Positions 47,550 through 57,920 of a DNA stretch of 64,000 nucleotides are shown one piece after another; within the stretch, counting starts at the first letter, position 1; every line of letters starts with the position of its first letter. Under the pieces are notes generated by a model. It made no database searches, was not told the DNA's origin, and worked only from the letters and a program-made list of their open reading frames with translations. The DNA is from Dasyornis broadbenti (Eukaryota; Chordata; Aves; Passeriformes; Dasyornithidae): positions 643,165 through 707,164 of the forward strand of contig VZRN01003159.1 of assembly GCA_013397935.1 (NCBI GenBank), written 5' to 3'. Made by a program: the position numbers and the translations under genes.

Positions 47550-47940
47550 GCCCATCAAGGCATCAGCTCCAAGGAGAAGGTAAACCCATATGAGATCCTG
47601 TATGGAAGACCCTACCAAACTGTAATTCTTCCTAGGGAAAATCATGAACTGGGTGATTATAATTTAAAAGAGTAGATGTAAATTCCTTAGGAAAAATGCT
47701 TTTATCACTGCATAAGTTTATTGTTCCAGCCTCACCAGTAACATTGGATATTCAAATTCACCCTCATCAGCCAGGAGACTGGGTCTATGTCCGGTCATGG
47801 AGTGAAGAACCCCTCCAGCCCAAGTGGAAAGGACAGTTTCAAGTTCTATTGTCTACTCATACAGTGGTAAAAACAGCTGGTGGAGACCCCTGGATTCATT
47901 ACTCGTGAATCAAGCCAGCACCGGACCTAGAAGAACCACT
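47550..47940 (+). pseudogene. IN: Integrase C-terminal domain
   Basis: NPYEILYGRPYQ near 47580-47620 is the conserved end of the core. The frame 47696-47908 then contains HQPGDWVYVRSW, a QPKWKGQFQVLL block corresponding to the GPY/F module of gammaretroviral integrase, and WIHYS before a TGA at 47906-47908. A TAG near 47673-47675 and a shift separate the two parts. The end lies just before the proposed env start at 47986, the close pol-env spacing usual for gammaretrovirus-like elements. Confidence 0.86.
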
Positions 47941-48142
47941 CTGGACAGTGCAACAAACAGCAAATCCATTGCAAATAAAGCTGCAATGAAATCAGAGACA
48001 CTAAGATGTGAAATACTAAATGGTTTCTTTTATATTTTCAGAATAATTTTGTCAATATTACAGTCTGGTTATATTTGTTTGGAATAGTGAACCATCCCAG
48101 CAAGGCCTCGAGACTGGCAAGCCTAGGTTCAAACCCTAGATA

Positions 48143-48150
48143 GGTAAGTG
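48143..48150 (+). promoter_or_regulatory. Donor-like GTAAGTGA in env
   Basis: ATAG|GTAAGTGA at 48139-48150 matches the splice donor consensus very well. Its location inside the env region is unusual, and it may be chance. Confidence 0.25.
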
Positions 48151-48851
48151 ATCAAAAGGAAGGAGATAATGATATATATTTTCACTCTAATATGACACAT
48201 GTTGAACAAATATTACCTGACCCCTGCAAAAGAAATTCACACCTGAAAGTCATGCAGGCCGTGACACTGATAAAAAACAGCAGTAACTGTTGGATTTGTT
48301 CTCAGTTCCCCACTCATTCAGATGAAGGTATACAAATGATAGGATTTCCAACACCAAACACATTCTCCAATAGTTTTCCCCTGGTTGATGTAATGCACAT
48401 TTTTAAAGAAAAGGCAATACACAGCACCACAGACACACAAATCTTATCAGTAAAAGTAACAGCTATAAATGCTCCCTGTGTTCAGAGATGTCCAGAAAAA
48501 CCAGAGACAGCCCCTCTGCAACAAACAAACACACCTAATAGTATATCAGGAATAATGGTAGGAAACTATCCCAAATGTAATTCGTATTTAGATGTAACAA
48601 ATAAAAGAATCCTGAATACACACTGGTGGCCTATTCGAGATAAAATGGGTTACTACTAGCTCTGTGGAAGTTTAGCTAGAAAAGCTCTGCCACCTAAATG
48701 GCAAGGAATATGCACCATTGGAACAGTAGTACCTGAAAGAGATATCATTAATAAGTCAGAATTCCCCAAAGGACATCTGCGGTCCTTTATCACATAACAT
48801 AAATGAGATCTACGTCCATTAGCTGGGAAGTCCTTTGGGTTCGACAAATTT

Positions 48852-49304
48852 ATGAGAGGACTTGTACCATGGTTAGGAGTATCTGAATTGGAAAAAGCTA
48901 TCGTAAATGTCTCTGGAGTTATTGAACAAATGGAAAACCAAACCAGTGATGCAATTGATGTTTTACAACAGGAAGTCATCAGCCTTCCTAATATAGTCAA
49001 AGAAAATCAAATTGCCCTAGATTTGATTCTGGTTTCCAAAGGTGGAGTGTGCACTGTCATTAACACCAGCTGCTGTGTGTATATAGATCAGACTCAGAGA
49101 ATACAACCTGATCTGGAAGAAATAAGAAAGAACTCTGGAATCTTTCAAGAAATACAAAAGAACCAAGGAGTAGATCTATTCGACTGGATTACATCCTGGA
49201 TTCCAAATCTGAATGCAATCATAAGAAAATGGCATCATTATCATAGTTCTGACCAGAATGATTGGCTTATGGGACTTAATCCAAATTTGCAAATTAGGAT
49301 GTAA
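48852..49304 (+). CDS. env: Open TM-env segment, 150 codons
   Basis: This uninterrupted frame covers most of the Env transmembrane subunit ectodomain. A heptad-like helix spans residues about 12-50. It is followed by the region that holds the so-called immunosuppressive segment, and by CX6CC (Cys67, Cys74, Cys75; 49050-49077), which marks covalently linked gammaretroviral SU-TM. A second helix and the LFDWITSWIPNL membrane-proximal block follow. The hydrophobic anchor is not in this frame; it appears in a neighbouring frame from about 49231 (GIIIIVL), so a frameshift ends the protein early. The listed start is an internal Met and not a true initiation site. It is probably a fossil; open length alone does not show function. 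Confidence 0.7.
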   Translation: MRGLVPWLGVSELEKAIVNVSGVIEQMENQTSDAIDVLQQEVISLPNIVKENQIALDLILVSKGGVCTVINTSCCVYIDQTQRIQPDLEEIRKNSGIFQEIQKNQGVDLFDWITSWIPNLNAIIRKWHHYHSSDQNDWLMGLNPNLQIRM

Positions 49305-49475
49305 TACATGGTGCAAATTTAGTGAAAACAAACTCATATAAAGTTTTAAGTTTATCTTTCAGGAAAAGGTCTCTAAAGATGGCTGATTATTCTGGAAATA
49401 ATCTTTGTTTTAAGTTTTTATTATTTGAATTAATAATAAGTTAAGTGGAAGTGACCTTAAAAAAATTAGTCACTT

Positions 49476-49489
49476 CCAAAGGAGGGAAT
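49476..49489 (+). other. Polypurine tract
   Basis: AAAGGAGGGAAT (49478-49489) lies directly before the 3' LTR start. Retroviruses use this purine run to prime plus-strand DNA. Confidence 0.82.
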
Positions 49490-50008
49490 TGTTGGAAACA
49501 TTATAACTTACAAAATTTTATTTTATTTCTCTAGTTAGTTTTTTTGGTTTGACTTAGCCTTGGGGAAAGGAATTTTTGAAAAGTTTTTTAGGAGATGTAG
49601 CATCACTCTACAGAGATGGGCTTAACATATCAACAGTTATGGGCTACTGGGAGGAACCCAAAAAATATCCACAAAGAGAAAATGCCTTCAGTATAAAATC
49701 AACAGAACATCAGTGGCCATCTACAAACATCTACCCCAGCCACTGCCTCTGGCAGAGTTGGAGACATCTAGTCTGGAAAAGATTTATAACGAAAATCAAA
49801 GAATGAAGATCTAATTAACATCAGAGGCAATGAAATTTGCATCCAATAGGAAACTAGATACTTGGTGCTGCTCATCTCTGGACCAATGAAAGCTGAAACA
49901 ATACGTCTTTATTGACAGTATAAAATTTGAGGGAAAATCCTGTAAAAGCATGTGTGTTTGGAATATTTTCCTTGGCACATCCTGGCCAGAAAATACAGTA
50001 ATGCCTGA
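49490..50008 (+). repeat. 3' LTR of the provirus, truncated
   Basis: It starts TGTTGGAAACATTATAAC and follows the 5' LTR to ATGCCTGA at 50008. The last 62 or so bases present in the 5' LTR (42163-42224) are missing, replaced by an antisense LTR of another family. Frames within it (49576-49806, 49950-50183) are not genes. Confidence 0.92.
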
Positions 50009-50524
50009 TGCTCACCCCACTCTCACAGTCAGATCAGGCTTCTTGGGGTCGTCTCAGGTGTCTCATTCCGTAGAACAATTTATTCATGGCACAGTAACAC
50101 AGAAACAGCACGAGCTGGGGCCTCCAAGGAGGATCCGGAACAAAGGAACCCCTGGGCCTTTATACCCTCACAGTCCAAGCTAGCTCAAGTCTCTCTCTTC
50201 CTCCTGAGTCCTTAGCTCCTGCTGTGTCTCCCAGTGTCCATTCACCTGACTGGCATCATCGGTTATCCTGCTCTTTGTTATCCAGAAAGTTGTCAGTCCA
50301 TAGCTCCCCATTCTCCTGCCTACCACTGACTTAACGCCCTTTGTTGTGCCAAGTGTCAGCAGTTCACAGCCTCTTGTCTCGAGATTCCACCCCGAGCTCA
50401 ATCTGCGTCTCAATCTGCATTTTACAAACCGGAGCTACCTGCACCAGATGTATTCCTCAACACATCTTTCCAAAACTCTTTTTGCTCTATGGTTCTAAGC
50501 GTATCAGAGTCTCCTGACACCACA
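50009..50524 (-). mobile_element. LTR of a different family (minus strand), 516 bp
   Basis: On the minus strand it starts TGTGGTGTCAGGAGACTC at 50524 and has a TATA box (GTATAAAGG, near 50166-50158). An AATAAA signal follows (minus strand of TTTATT near 50079-50084), and it ends GAGTGGGGTGAGCA at 50009. The TG...CA ends and signal order fit an LTR. It directly abuts the truncated 3' LTR, but the missing 62 bases of that LTR do not reappear on its right side, so a deletion or recombination accompanied the event. Confidence 0.75.
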
Positions 50525-53365
50525 TCAACCAAGACTGCTAGGATTAACTTCTAAAACCATGGCTCCTAGTGGAGTTTGGATCCAGAGAGAAGTTTGTCAA
50601 GTAAAATAATTTCCAGAAGGTAGAAAATATAAATTCCATGAAATGAGTTATCTGGAGAGGTCATACCTTGAGGAATAAAGAAGATGCTTGTATGCTGGCA
50701 ACCACCTTTGGACAGAATGAAGCACATTCTTCCACTTGTAGTTGTCAGCACTACTTGGCAAAAGTTGTGATGTGATAGAGTACCATAGCACCCCAGTTCT
50801 GTTCCTCAGTCATTTCTATTGAAGGAGCAATTACATTACCTTTCCTCATGTTATAAAGCTCCTTGATATGAGCCAGGCCAAATCCTTCCTTCCTCAGGAC
50901 TTCTATGAAATTCTTGCAGCACTTCTTCAACCTCTGTCACAGTAGATGTGACTAGAACTGGCCAGATTTGCCTGAGTAGAAAAAAAGTGTTTTGCCTGTG
51001 TAGAAAGACAGTAGTAAACACAGCTAGAGCTACCACCGAAGAGCAGAAATAATTTAATTATGATGAACTTCTGCTTATCTCTGCTGTGATATGTGAATAT
51101 CAGTCCAAATTTTCTCATCAAGACTCACTGTTTGGATAACCCATTTTTCCCTTTTGGTGACATGTGGAGGCAGGTTTGACTGCAGCATTGACCTGTGTTA
51201 GCCATTATTCCACAATAGTCAGCCACCTCAGAACTTGCACCTTATTCAAATCAATTACTTTTAGGTTTTGTTACACCCCATCTCACTGCATAGGCATTTT
51301 ACTTTCCTTGTTCCCAAAAGAGATGTTTTCTAACACTGATTTTTCCTTGTTTAACCCCTTTTACAGCTTTTGTTATTAAATTGCAATGTCTTGAGAAGAA
51401 CAGGCATCTACTACTGGTCCTGGAGGCAGGGTTGCAACTGTTCTCAAGTTTAGACTTGAATCATCTGCAGTTTTCCCTTAAGGGGATAACTCTGCATTTA
51501 AATTGGTAATAGTAATAAAATAATGCAGCATTCTCTAATACCTCATAGAGGATTTTTTTACTAATTTCAAGCCATGCAGGATGAATTAATTTATTTACTG
51601 AGTAAGGTTTTTATTTAATACTTGAATGATTCATATATTTTACTAAATAAATTAAGTACTTGCTAATTTATCTGTTCACTACTCTTGTTACTGGATAATC
51701 TGGAAAATCTCCCCAAGCAAGTAACTCAAGGAACGTGTGACCCATTTGAATTGTTCACGCCAGCAAATAATTTATACAGTAATTATACAGTATGAAAAGT
51801 TTTAAATTGTATTCCCAGAAGACCACATGCAGGTTTTGTACTGAGCCTGCAACCTCAAATTTTCTTGAGATACCATAAAAATACATGAAATTGACCTGAG
51901 TGGTTTTTACCAAATAAGGAGTTTATTAGCTCATAATTTGAAAGTTGTTGTGCAGGTTTCCATGTGTGTGACAGTAGTGACGGAATAATGTTATATGCTC
52001 CATTTTTGTTGTCCTTTGCTATCCAATAAAATAGCCCTTTTGAAGCTGAGTGAATGCTTTGTAGAACAGGGATCTTAACCAGCAAATCATGAAACTTGTC
52101 TTAAAGACAAGTGATCTAAATGTCACCCTTGTTTCGTGGAGAGTGGAGACTACCTAAGTTTTACCCCAGTCAAAAGCGTATATTTGCACTGTTGGGAAAG
52201 CTTGAGTCTAAGAAGGATATCAAGTGAGACTATTCCTACTTTGTAAACAAGTTTATGCTAAAACGGAGTCTTAGCTCAATTCTGGTTTCAGCCTAAACAC
52301 ATTTAGTACCATAGCACGGTCCTTCCTTTTCTTGTTCTTACCTCTGGATTAATCAAATGCTAATGGATCTATCCAGCACACAGATTCGGAGGTAGGCATG
52401 GAGATGTTCCCAGTAGGAACACTGGGGCTTCTTCCAGCTTCCTGAAGCCATTCACCTCTCCAGGGATGTTTACGGAGTCACTTCTGTATTTAACATTACC
52501 AGTTCTGACATGTGGAACTTTCTGGGGCAAAAAGAATATTCTTCTCCTTTGCAACATTAACTCTTCCTTGGCGGTCATAGACATTTATCTGTGGGACTTG
52601 AGCCTGCTTTTCATTCAGCTCTGTCTGTCTCATTGTGGAAAATCTGAGAACAGAGGTGTGGGAGGACTGGTGTCTTAGCCACTGGTGTCTTTGCCAAGCT
52701 CAGGTCTGCCTAGCAGATACCTCTCTGGGAGCAAATATGGATATAGTAACTGTCTCTGAGTCACCTCTGCAGCTGCTACTGAGCAGCCACAGATGGGCAT
52801 CAGCCACTAGTAGTCCAAGCCTTATAGAAGTCATGCTGCCAGAGGCTAGGGAAGCAGAAAAGGAGCAGCCATTACACCCTTCCCTCCTGTGCTCTCTGTG
52901 TGGTACGCAAGTTCTGAGGCAGGAGTGTTTCTCCTGTGATTCTTTCTCTCTCAGGTAGAGATGTCTATGTAAAACATGCACTTTAAAAAACAACAAAAAA
53001 TTCCCTCCAGCTCTGAAAATATAAACAAATAGGAAAGAAACCATTTTGCCCAGAGGCATAAGACACAAATCACGCCCAGTGGATTCAGGACATCTGTCTT
53101 TCCTCCTTGTGATAAACCTGAGCGTTAATGTCATAGAGAATGAAATAGATGCAATACTTCACCTCTTCCCGCTTTACTTTCAGATAAACATACACTTCCT
53201 CAATGTATCTAACAAAACTTTAGGGCTGCTAAGAGAAAGAAATGGAGAATCTAGCTTTGCTGGTAAGAAATTGGCATGCTTATTGTACCGCAGGCAGATA
53301 TCCATCCTGGTGTGGAGAGGTGATTCTGTAAATCTGTATTTTCTTTGGGGTTTTCAGAAGTAGTA
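50525..53365. other. Non-coding stretch, no recognised element
   Basis: No gene or repeat family is recognised. Minus-strand frames at 50566-50751 and 50851-51036, and overlapping frames at 52635-53134 on both strands, have no convincing domain. Confidence 0.42.
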
Positions 53366-53381
53366 AACACACACACATGCA

Positions 53382-53431
<50 letters not shown>
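53366..53431. repeat. (CA)n microsatellite
   Basis: About 33 CA units with two early interruptions (ATGC and AAAC) are followed by GTGACTGC. It is likely length-variable between individuals. Confidence 0.97.
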
Positions 53432-53433
<2 letters not shown>

Positions 53434-56400
53434 ACTGCAACTGGACAGATTTCAAACAAAGAGAAAATGGCTCTCTAGGCAATGGATGATGATTTCCCTT
53501 TGTTTTGTCTGGAAATCTGATTTAGTGAATGGAAGCTCAACTGTTCATATCAACAGAATAATTTGCTATATGTGGGTAAAATGAATAAAGCCAGTAGCCT
53601 AGCATAGATACTTGTCTACAGGACTTCAGCCTGCTTGCTTTCAACAAATTAGCAATGTTATTTGAGAACCTGAACATATAGCATTGCATTCTATTTTCTT
53701 TCTTATTATACCAAATTCAGTGTCCCTGATTTGTATTTTGTATCATCATTGTAGCCTTAATTACTAATATCAGTAGATATTATCATTGGGTCAAACCCTG
53801 CTTATTTCACCAAACTAATCACACTGTATGAGAAGGGGCTATAGTCAGGAAAGCAAGATTTACTCTTCATACTTTAAGTTCTAAAGTATTGAAAACTTTG
53901 GAAAATTGAAAACTGATTGTCCCTAAAGAGTGACGTATGCTTCTAAATTATGGAATTTTGTACACATAGATATAAATTAGCTGTATTCACATATCTGGAT
54001 ACATAAAGGTATCTATTATGGATCTATAATAATTAAGAGAAAACAAATATTCTGCTTTTAAAATGAAGAGAAAACCAGGCCAGTTTAAATTTTAAATATG
54101 TGATAACACCTTAAAAATATTTCCGTGGACCTAAGAGTAGAACAGTAACTTTTTTTCACCTGCCTAGTTTAATATTCCAACTGGAGGAGAAGTGTTTTGC
54201 TATATGATCACTGTTCATAGAATTAACCTGAGACCTCTGGGAAGATTTTTGACTAAACCCACCAATTTGGCTGCTACATCTATGTCTGACAGGACAAATA
54301 AATGAGCTGCTGCCATATAGTCTGCCACATTAACACACTGAAATGGTGGTTTGTCTTACTCCATGGACAGAATTGTCTTAACATACGAACAACTGAACAG
54401 CAACTTTGCTACAGATAGAGCTCTCTTGGGCAGAAAAATAAAGTCATTCTATTTGGTAAATTTTGTAAACATGAGCTTTAGCCTTATGTAAGTGTGTAAT
54501 ACCTAAGAACCTGACTAAGTTCAAGTTAGTTTTTACATTTTGCTGACTATTTTGCCGAATTTCCATTTGAAAGTTGAACATTGCTTAAATCAAGCATAAT
54601 GAAGGTGTTTTTATAGCAGATACTATGTCACCATTTTGCCTGTAGTTTGTAGTTCCCTCTCTTTGCATTGAACAAAATCCTTCTATTCACTTGAATACTA
54701 TTTTACCTCTAGAAAATACACATGATGCATTTGTGCACTCACATTGACTTCTGTGACAAAGAAAAACATTTACTCTCTTGATCTGGATAAGTGCTAATTT
54801 TCAGTTATTTTCCATCTGTTTTGAATCCATCATAGCTACTTGACATGATAGAATTAACCCCACTCTTTAAAAGACTGGTACATCCCTGATGGTTTTAAGC
54901 AAGCTTCTTTTGTGTAGGAAGGATTAACAAAGATTAGCTGAGTTTACCTGCTCCATGTGCCTTGGTTCAAGCTCTTGTTTTGAAAATGTGGTTTGAAAAA
55001 GCAGTCAGACAGTAATTAAATCACTCTTGATCCAAACATTTTGTTGCTGCCCTCTCTGCACTCCTCCAGCTTGACAGCTTGCCCACAGAGAAAGCTAACA
55101 GTCTTGTCTCCAGCTGCAGTACTAAATACCCACAGCCTTGATGGGACTCACACCACTTTGAGTCTCAGAATGCATTAAATATGAGATTGCACTTGATCCC
55201 TGACTTCAGAAAGACAGAGGGAAATGCACTTTAGGCTGAAAAGTAAAGGAAATCCCGTGGGGTTGAGGAGATGCCACCAAGAATTGAACTGTGCACACCT
55301 TAAGATCCATCTAGCTGTTTCCTCTTGTGAGTTGCAGGGTTCTTAAATTAGAGTTTATACATCTCTAAAGATAACAAGACCATAATAAGAAACACCCTTC
55401 AGTACAAGACATTGATGTCCAGGTATCCTCATCCTCAAACAAAGATCTGCCATCAAAACAGGAGAGTGGGTCACATCACTGGAAAAACTATTACCTCTGG
55501 ATAGAAGAGCATGAGTCTAATGGGAGCCAGAGCTTTGGTACAAGAGAAAACAGAATTGCAGCCTGTTCAGAGTAAGTTGTGATCAGTTATAAGTTGCCCA
55601 GAGCTCAGAGCTTTGACTCACACAGTGCTGATGTATTTGCTAATGTTATTGCTGATTCTGAAGCAGAATTGTGGAGTGCATGCCAGTAAAATGGCCTATA
55701 AAAGTAGAGGGCAAGGGCAGCTGGAACATGTTTCTGTGCTGCTGTCTAAGGAGGGGCTTAACGTGATGACATTTCATTACAGCTGAGAAAATTGCTCACT
55801 CCTTAATATGCAGTTTCAGGCTAGAAGTACAGTAGCTACTGTATATACTGTATTTCTGAGGTGTTGGTGATTAAGCTCTGTAATTCACAAAAAGAGAGCT
55901 GTACTGTTATGATCCACCCAACCGTCTATGGATGAGACACAGAACTTACTCTCTAAGATATTGTAGTGGTCTTTGTAATGAGTCAGAATCATTCCACCAT
56001 TGCAGGTGAGCCAAAGCCACTGATTATATGTGTGGTTTTCTGTGTGTTTACTGACATAAAAACTAATATTGTGTCCAACCTGGGCATCATTTCAATGTGG
56101 AGAGAGGGCATTTTTTAAAGCTGGTAACATTTGCATTGAATATATGGTGTACTGTGTAGATCAGTGACAGTCAATGGCTTGAGGAGTGAGCAGAACCTGA
56201 TTTATTAATGCTGTACTTTAACTTGAAGTAAAAGTCTAATTGTACAGAGTTGGAGCTTAGCAATAGAAGAAGATCTGAAAACAAAGAAACTCCAGTGGTT
56301 GCAACTCAATCTTTAAAAAATTCTAGTGATTTTAAAAGGTAAATGTTACAGAGGGATCTTTATAGCCCTTTTTTGACCTTTCCTGTATTTGAAGGTAAAT

Positions 56401-57603
56401 AGAATTTTTCTCAGTACAAAACTACAAGAAGAACTAATTTTTTGCTGGTTTTCCTTTACTGGAACTACTTGATGATTTGAAAATAATTGTGTCTTGTTAA
56501 ATCGCTATGCTACTATTCTAAAAGGCTTTTAATCAATCCTGCTTTACTACAATGAGTTTTCTGTATGCAGGAAGCATATTCTTCCCTGAAATAATCTCTG
56601 TAGTCAGTAAGACCATAGCTCTTCGAGGCCAGAACTCAGCAGAACAGTCACAAATGTAAAATCTGAACTTCAGCTTAGCAGAGTTCTTAAGTGTTACATA
56701 CTTACAATAGGGACAAAGCACACATTTACAAAGTTTACCAAATTGAATGAGGGTTATCACTAAGCTGTAGGCTGGAACACAGAAAAGACATAGCCATTTA
56801 AAGCAAGAGTAAATGACAGCCAGAAGACAAAGTGTTCCAACTTACCAACATTTTTGTATACTGCTCAATGGCCTGCACTAGGTAGAGGATTCTTCATTTA
56901 TCCCTGGCTGTCTTAGAACCTTAGGCATAGGCAGAGTTTCTGTGGTGCTGCTGCCTTAATGCAGGGTCAATGCCCACAGTAGTTTAAATCTGAGATGGTT
57001 TATGTCATTAGTAGTGATAACCTTCTCTTGTTAGGGTCCCAAACTGATGCTGTAGTTTTGAACAGAATGTTGTAAAGGTGATGGAATGTTTGAAACCCTG
57101 ACACATTTATCTAGTACTTCTAATATTTGTCAATTTAGAAGTAACCCACAGTTTCTACTCACTTTACAACCTCTTCAGGCCGTCACTGGAAGACTGGGAC
57201 AAATATGAACAACAGTTGTTTTTCACTAGACTTGAATATTGTTATGCTGCCAGTTTTAGTGTTCTGCAGAGAAAGTGGGACATTCTTAAGGTTCCCTTGA
57301 CTTAGGGTTGAGTGTCTCAAGGCAAAGCTGCACACTCTAGGTTTCCCTCACAAACTTTGTTTGGAGGACTTGTCAAGTTTTACTGAGAGAATCGGTTACT
57401 TTCAGCTCTTTTAAGTCAAGTCCCAAATGTGGAGGCAGAACTTGAGGCTTCAGTTGTCTTCTACAATAGGTCTTGTGGCAAGACAGGCATTTCAATGGAT
57501 TTGTAGAGAGAATAAAAAAAATGGGCAAGGGTGTATATGCTGTTCTTTTACTGTTACAGATAGCTGCAAGATTGCTAAGTTTTCTACCTGCAATAGTTTC
57601 TGG
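53432..57603. other. AT-rich sequence, nothing recognised
   Basis: No coding region, RNA gene or repeat family is recognised in this stretch. Confidence 0.45.
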
Positions 57604-57626
57604 TTTTTTTTTTTTTTTTTTTTTTT
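57604..57626. repeat. Poly-T run (23 T)
   Basis: A homopolymer of 23 T. The 97-codon frame crossing it (57427-57720) owes a Phe run to it and is not a gene. Confidence 0.95.
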
Positions 57627-57881
57627 AGAAGGTACTAGAAAACAAAACATTAGAAGATCCTTAGAGAAATTTTTTTCTAATCAACAATTAAGGACAAGTT
57701 TATTATCCTCATGCATGTAATTTACATCAGTAAATAATGTTGACTTGTTCAAGTACTCAGCTTAATGTATGAGTATTCTGCATTTTTAGATGGAAATCTG
57801 TATGAATATCTTCGGTTCTATCTCCTGATTGGTCTGGGCTCTTTCTGTTTTGTTTCTTTTTGTTTTGTCTTTTTTTTTCTT
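57627..57881. other. AT-rich flank of assembly gap
   Basis: Nothing is recognised. The last 50 bases are T-rich, which probably caused the gap. Confidence 0.5.
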
Positions 57882-57920
57882 NNNNNNNNNNNNNNNNNNN
57901 NNNNNNNNNNNNNNNNNNNN
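57882..57920. other. Assembly gap (39 N)
   Basis: There are 39 undetermined bases, with a T-rich stretch immediately to the left. Confidence 0.99.

Larger units (their letters stand above)
43487..47908 (+). pseudogene. pol: pol remnant: protease C-half, RT, RNase H, integrase
   Basis: The gammaretroviral pol order is kept, but the gene is broken many times. Open pieces are 43487-44167, 44231-44557, 44617-45249, 45209-45505, 46608-46871 and 47696-47908. Damage includes a TAA at 44165-44167, a 1-base shift in the A-run at 44525-44531, a frame change around 45210-45249, a TGA at 45503-45505 with further shifts, an antisense LTR insertion (about 45870-46366) between RNase H and integrase, and a 398-bp insertion (47148-47545) inside integrase. 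The individual domains are listed separately. The decay pattern shows no selection on the protein. Confidence 0.9.
47986..49370 (+). pseudogene. env: env remnant (signal peptide, shortened SU, TM)
   Basis: ATG at 47986 starts a frame with a hydrophobic signal-like stretch (FFYIFRIILSIL) that ends at TAG 48085-48087. Surface-unit sequence continues in another frame from 48192 and contains CWIC at 48288-48299, the SU disulphide motif of gammaretrovirus-like Env. In-frame stops are TAG 48657-48659, TAA 48795-48797 and TGA 48804-48806. The transmembrane subunit follows in the same frame (48852-49304). The SU is much shorter than usual, suggesting an internal deletion. In a virus, Env mediates receptor binding and fusion; this copy has stops across the SU-TM junction. 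Confidence 0.87.
41641..50008 (+). mobile_element. Gammaretrovirus-like (class I) endogenous provirus, defective
   Basis: The order is 5' LTR, leader, gag start, pro (C-terminal half), RT, RNase H, integrase, env, polypurine tract and truncated 3' LTR, all on the plus strand. The protease-RT junction, the TM CX6CC motif, the SU CWIC motif, and a pol end that runs close to or overlaps the start of env all place it with gammaretrovirus-like class I elements. It cannot replicate: most of gag and the protease active site are deleted, frames carry multiple stops and shifts, catalytic residues are changed, and pol holds two insertions. Flanking target duplications cannot be tested because the 3' LTR end is missing. 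Confidence 0.93.

Noticed and set aside
48104..48140. tRNA-like T-arm (CTAGG-TTCAAAC-CCTAG)
   Set aside because: The T-arm is perfect, but no acceptor, D or anticodon stems pair around it.
50851..51036. Minus-strand frame with a stretch vaguely like an integrase zinc-binding region
   Set aside because: The resemblance is short, the needed His and Cys residues are not in place, and neighbouring sequence does not continue the domain.
52635..53134. Overlapping frames of 107 and 144 codons on opposite strands
   Set aside because: Neither has a recognised motif. Mutual overlap and lack of splice-supported extension argue against a gene.
53366..53431. Direct repeat array as possible CRISPR
   Set aside because: It is a plain CA microsatellite with no spacers, in a vertebrate genome.
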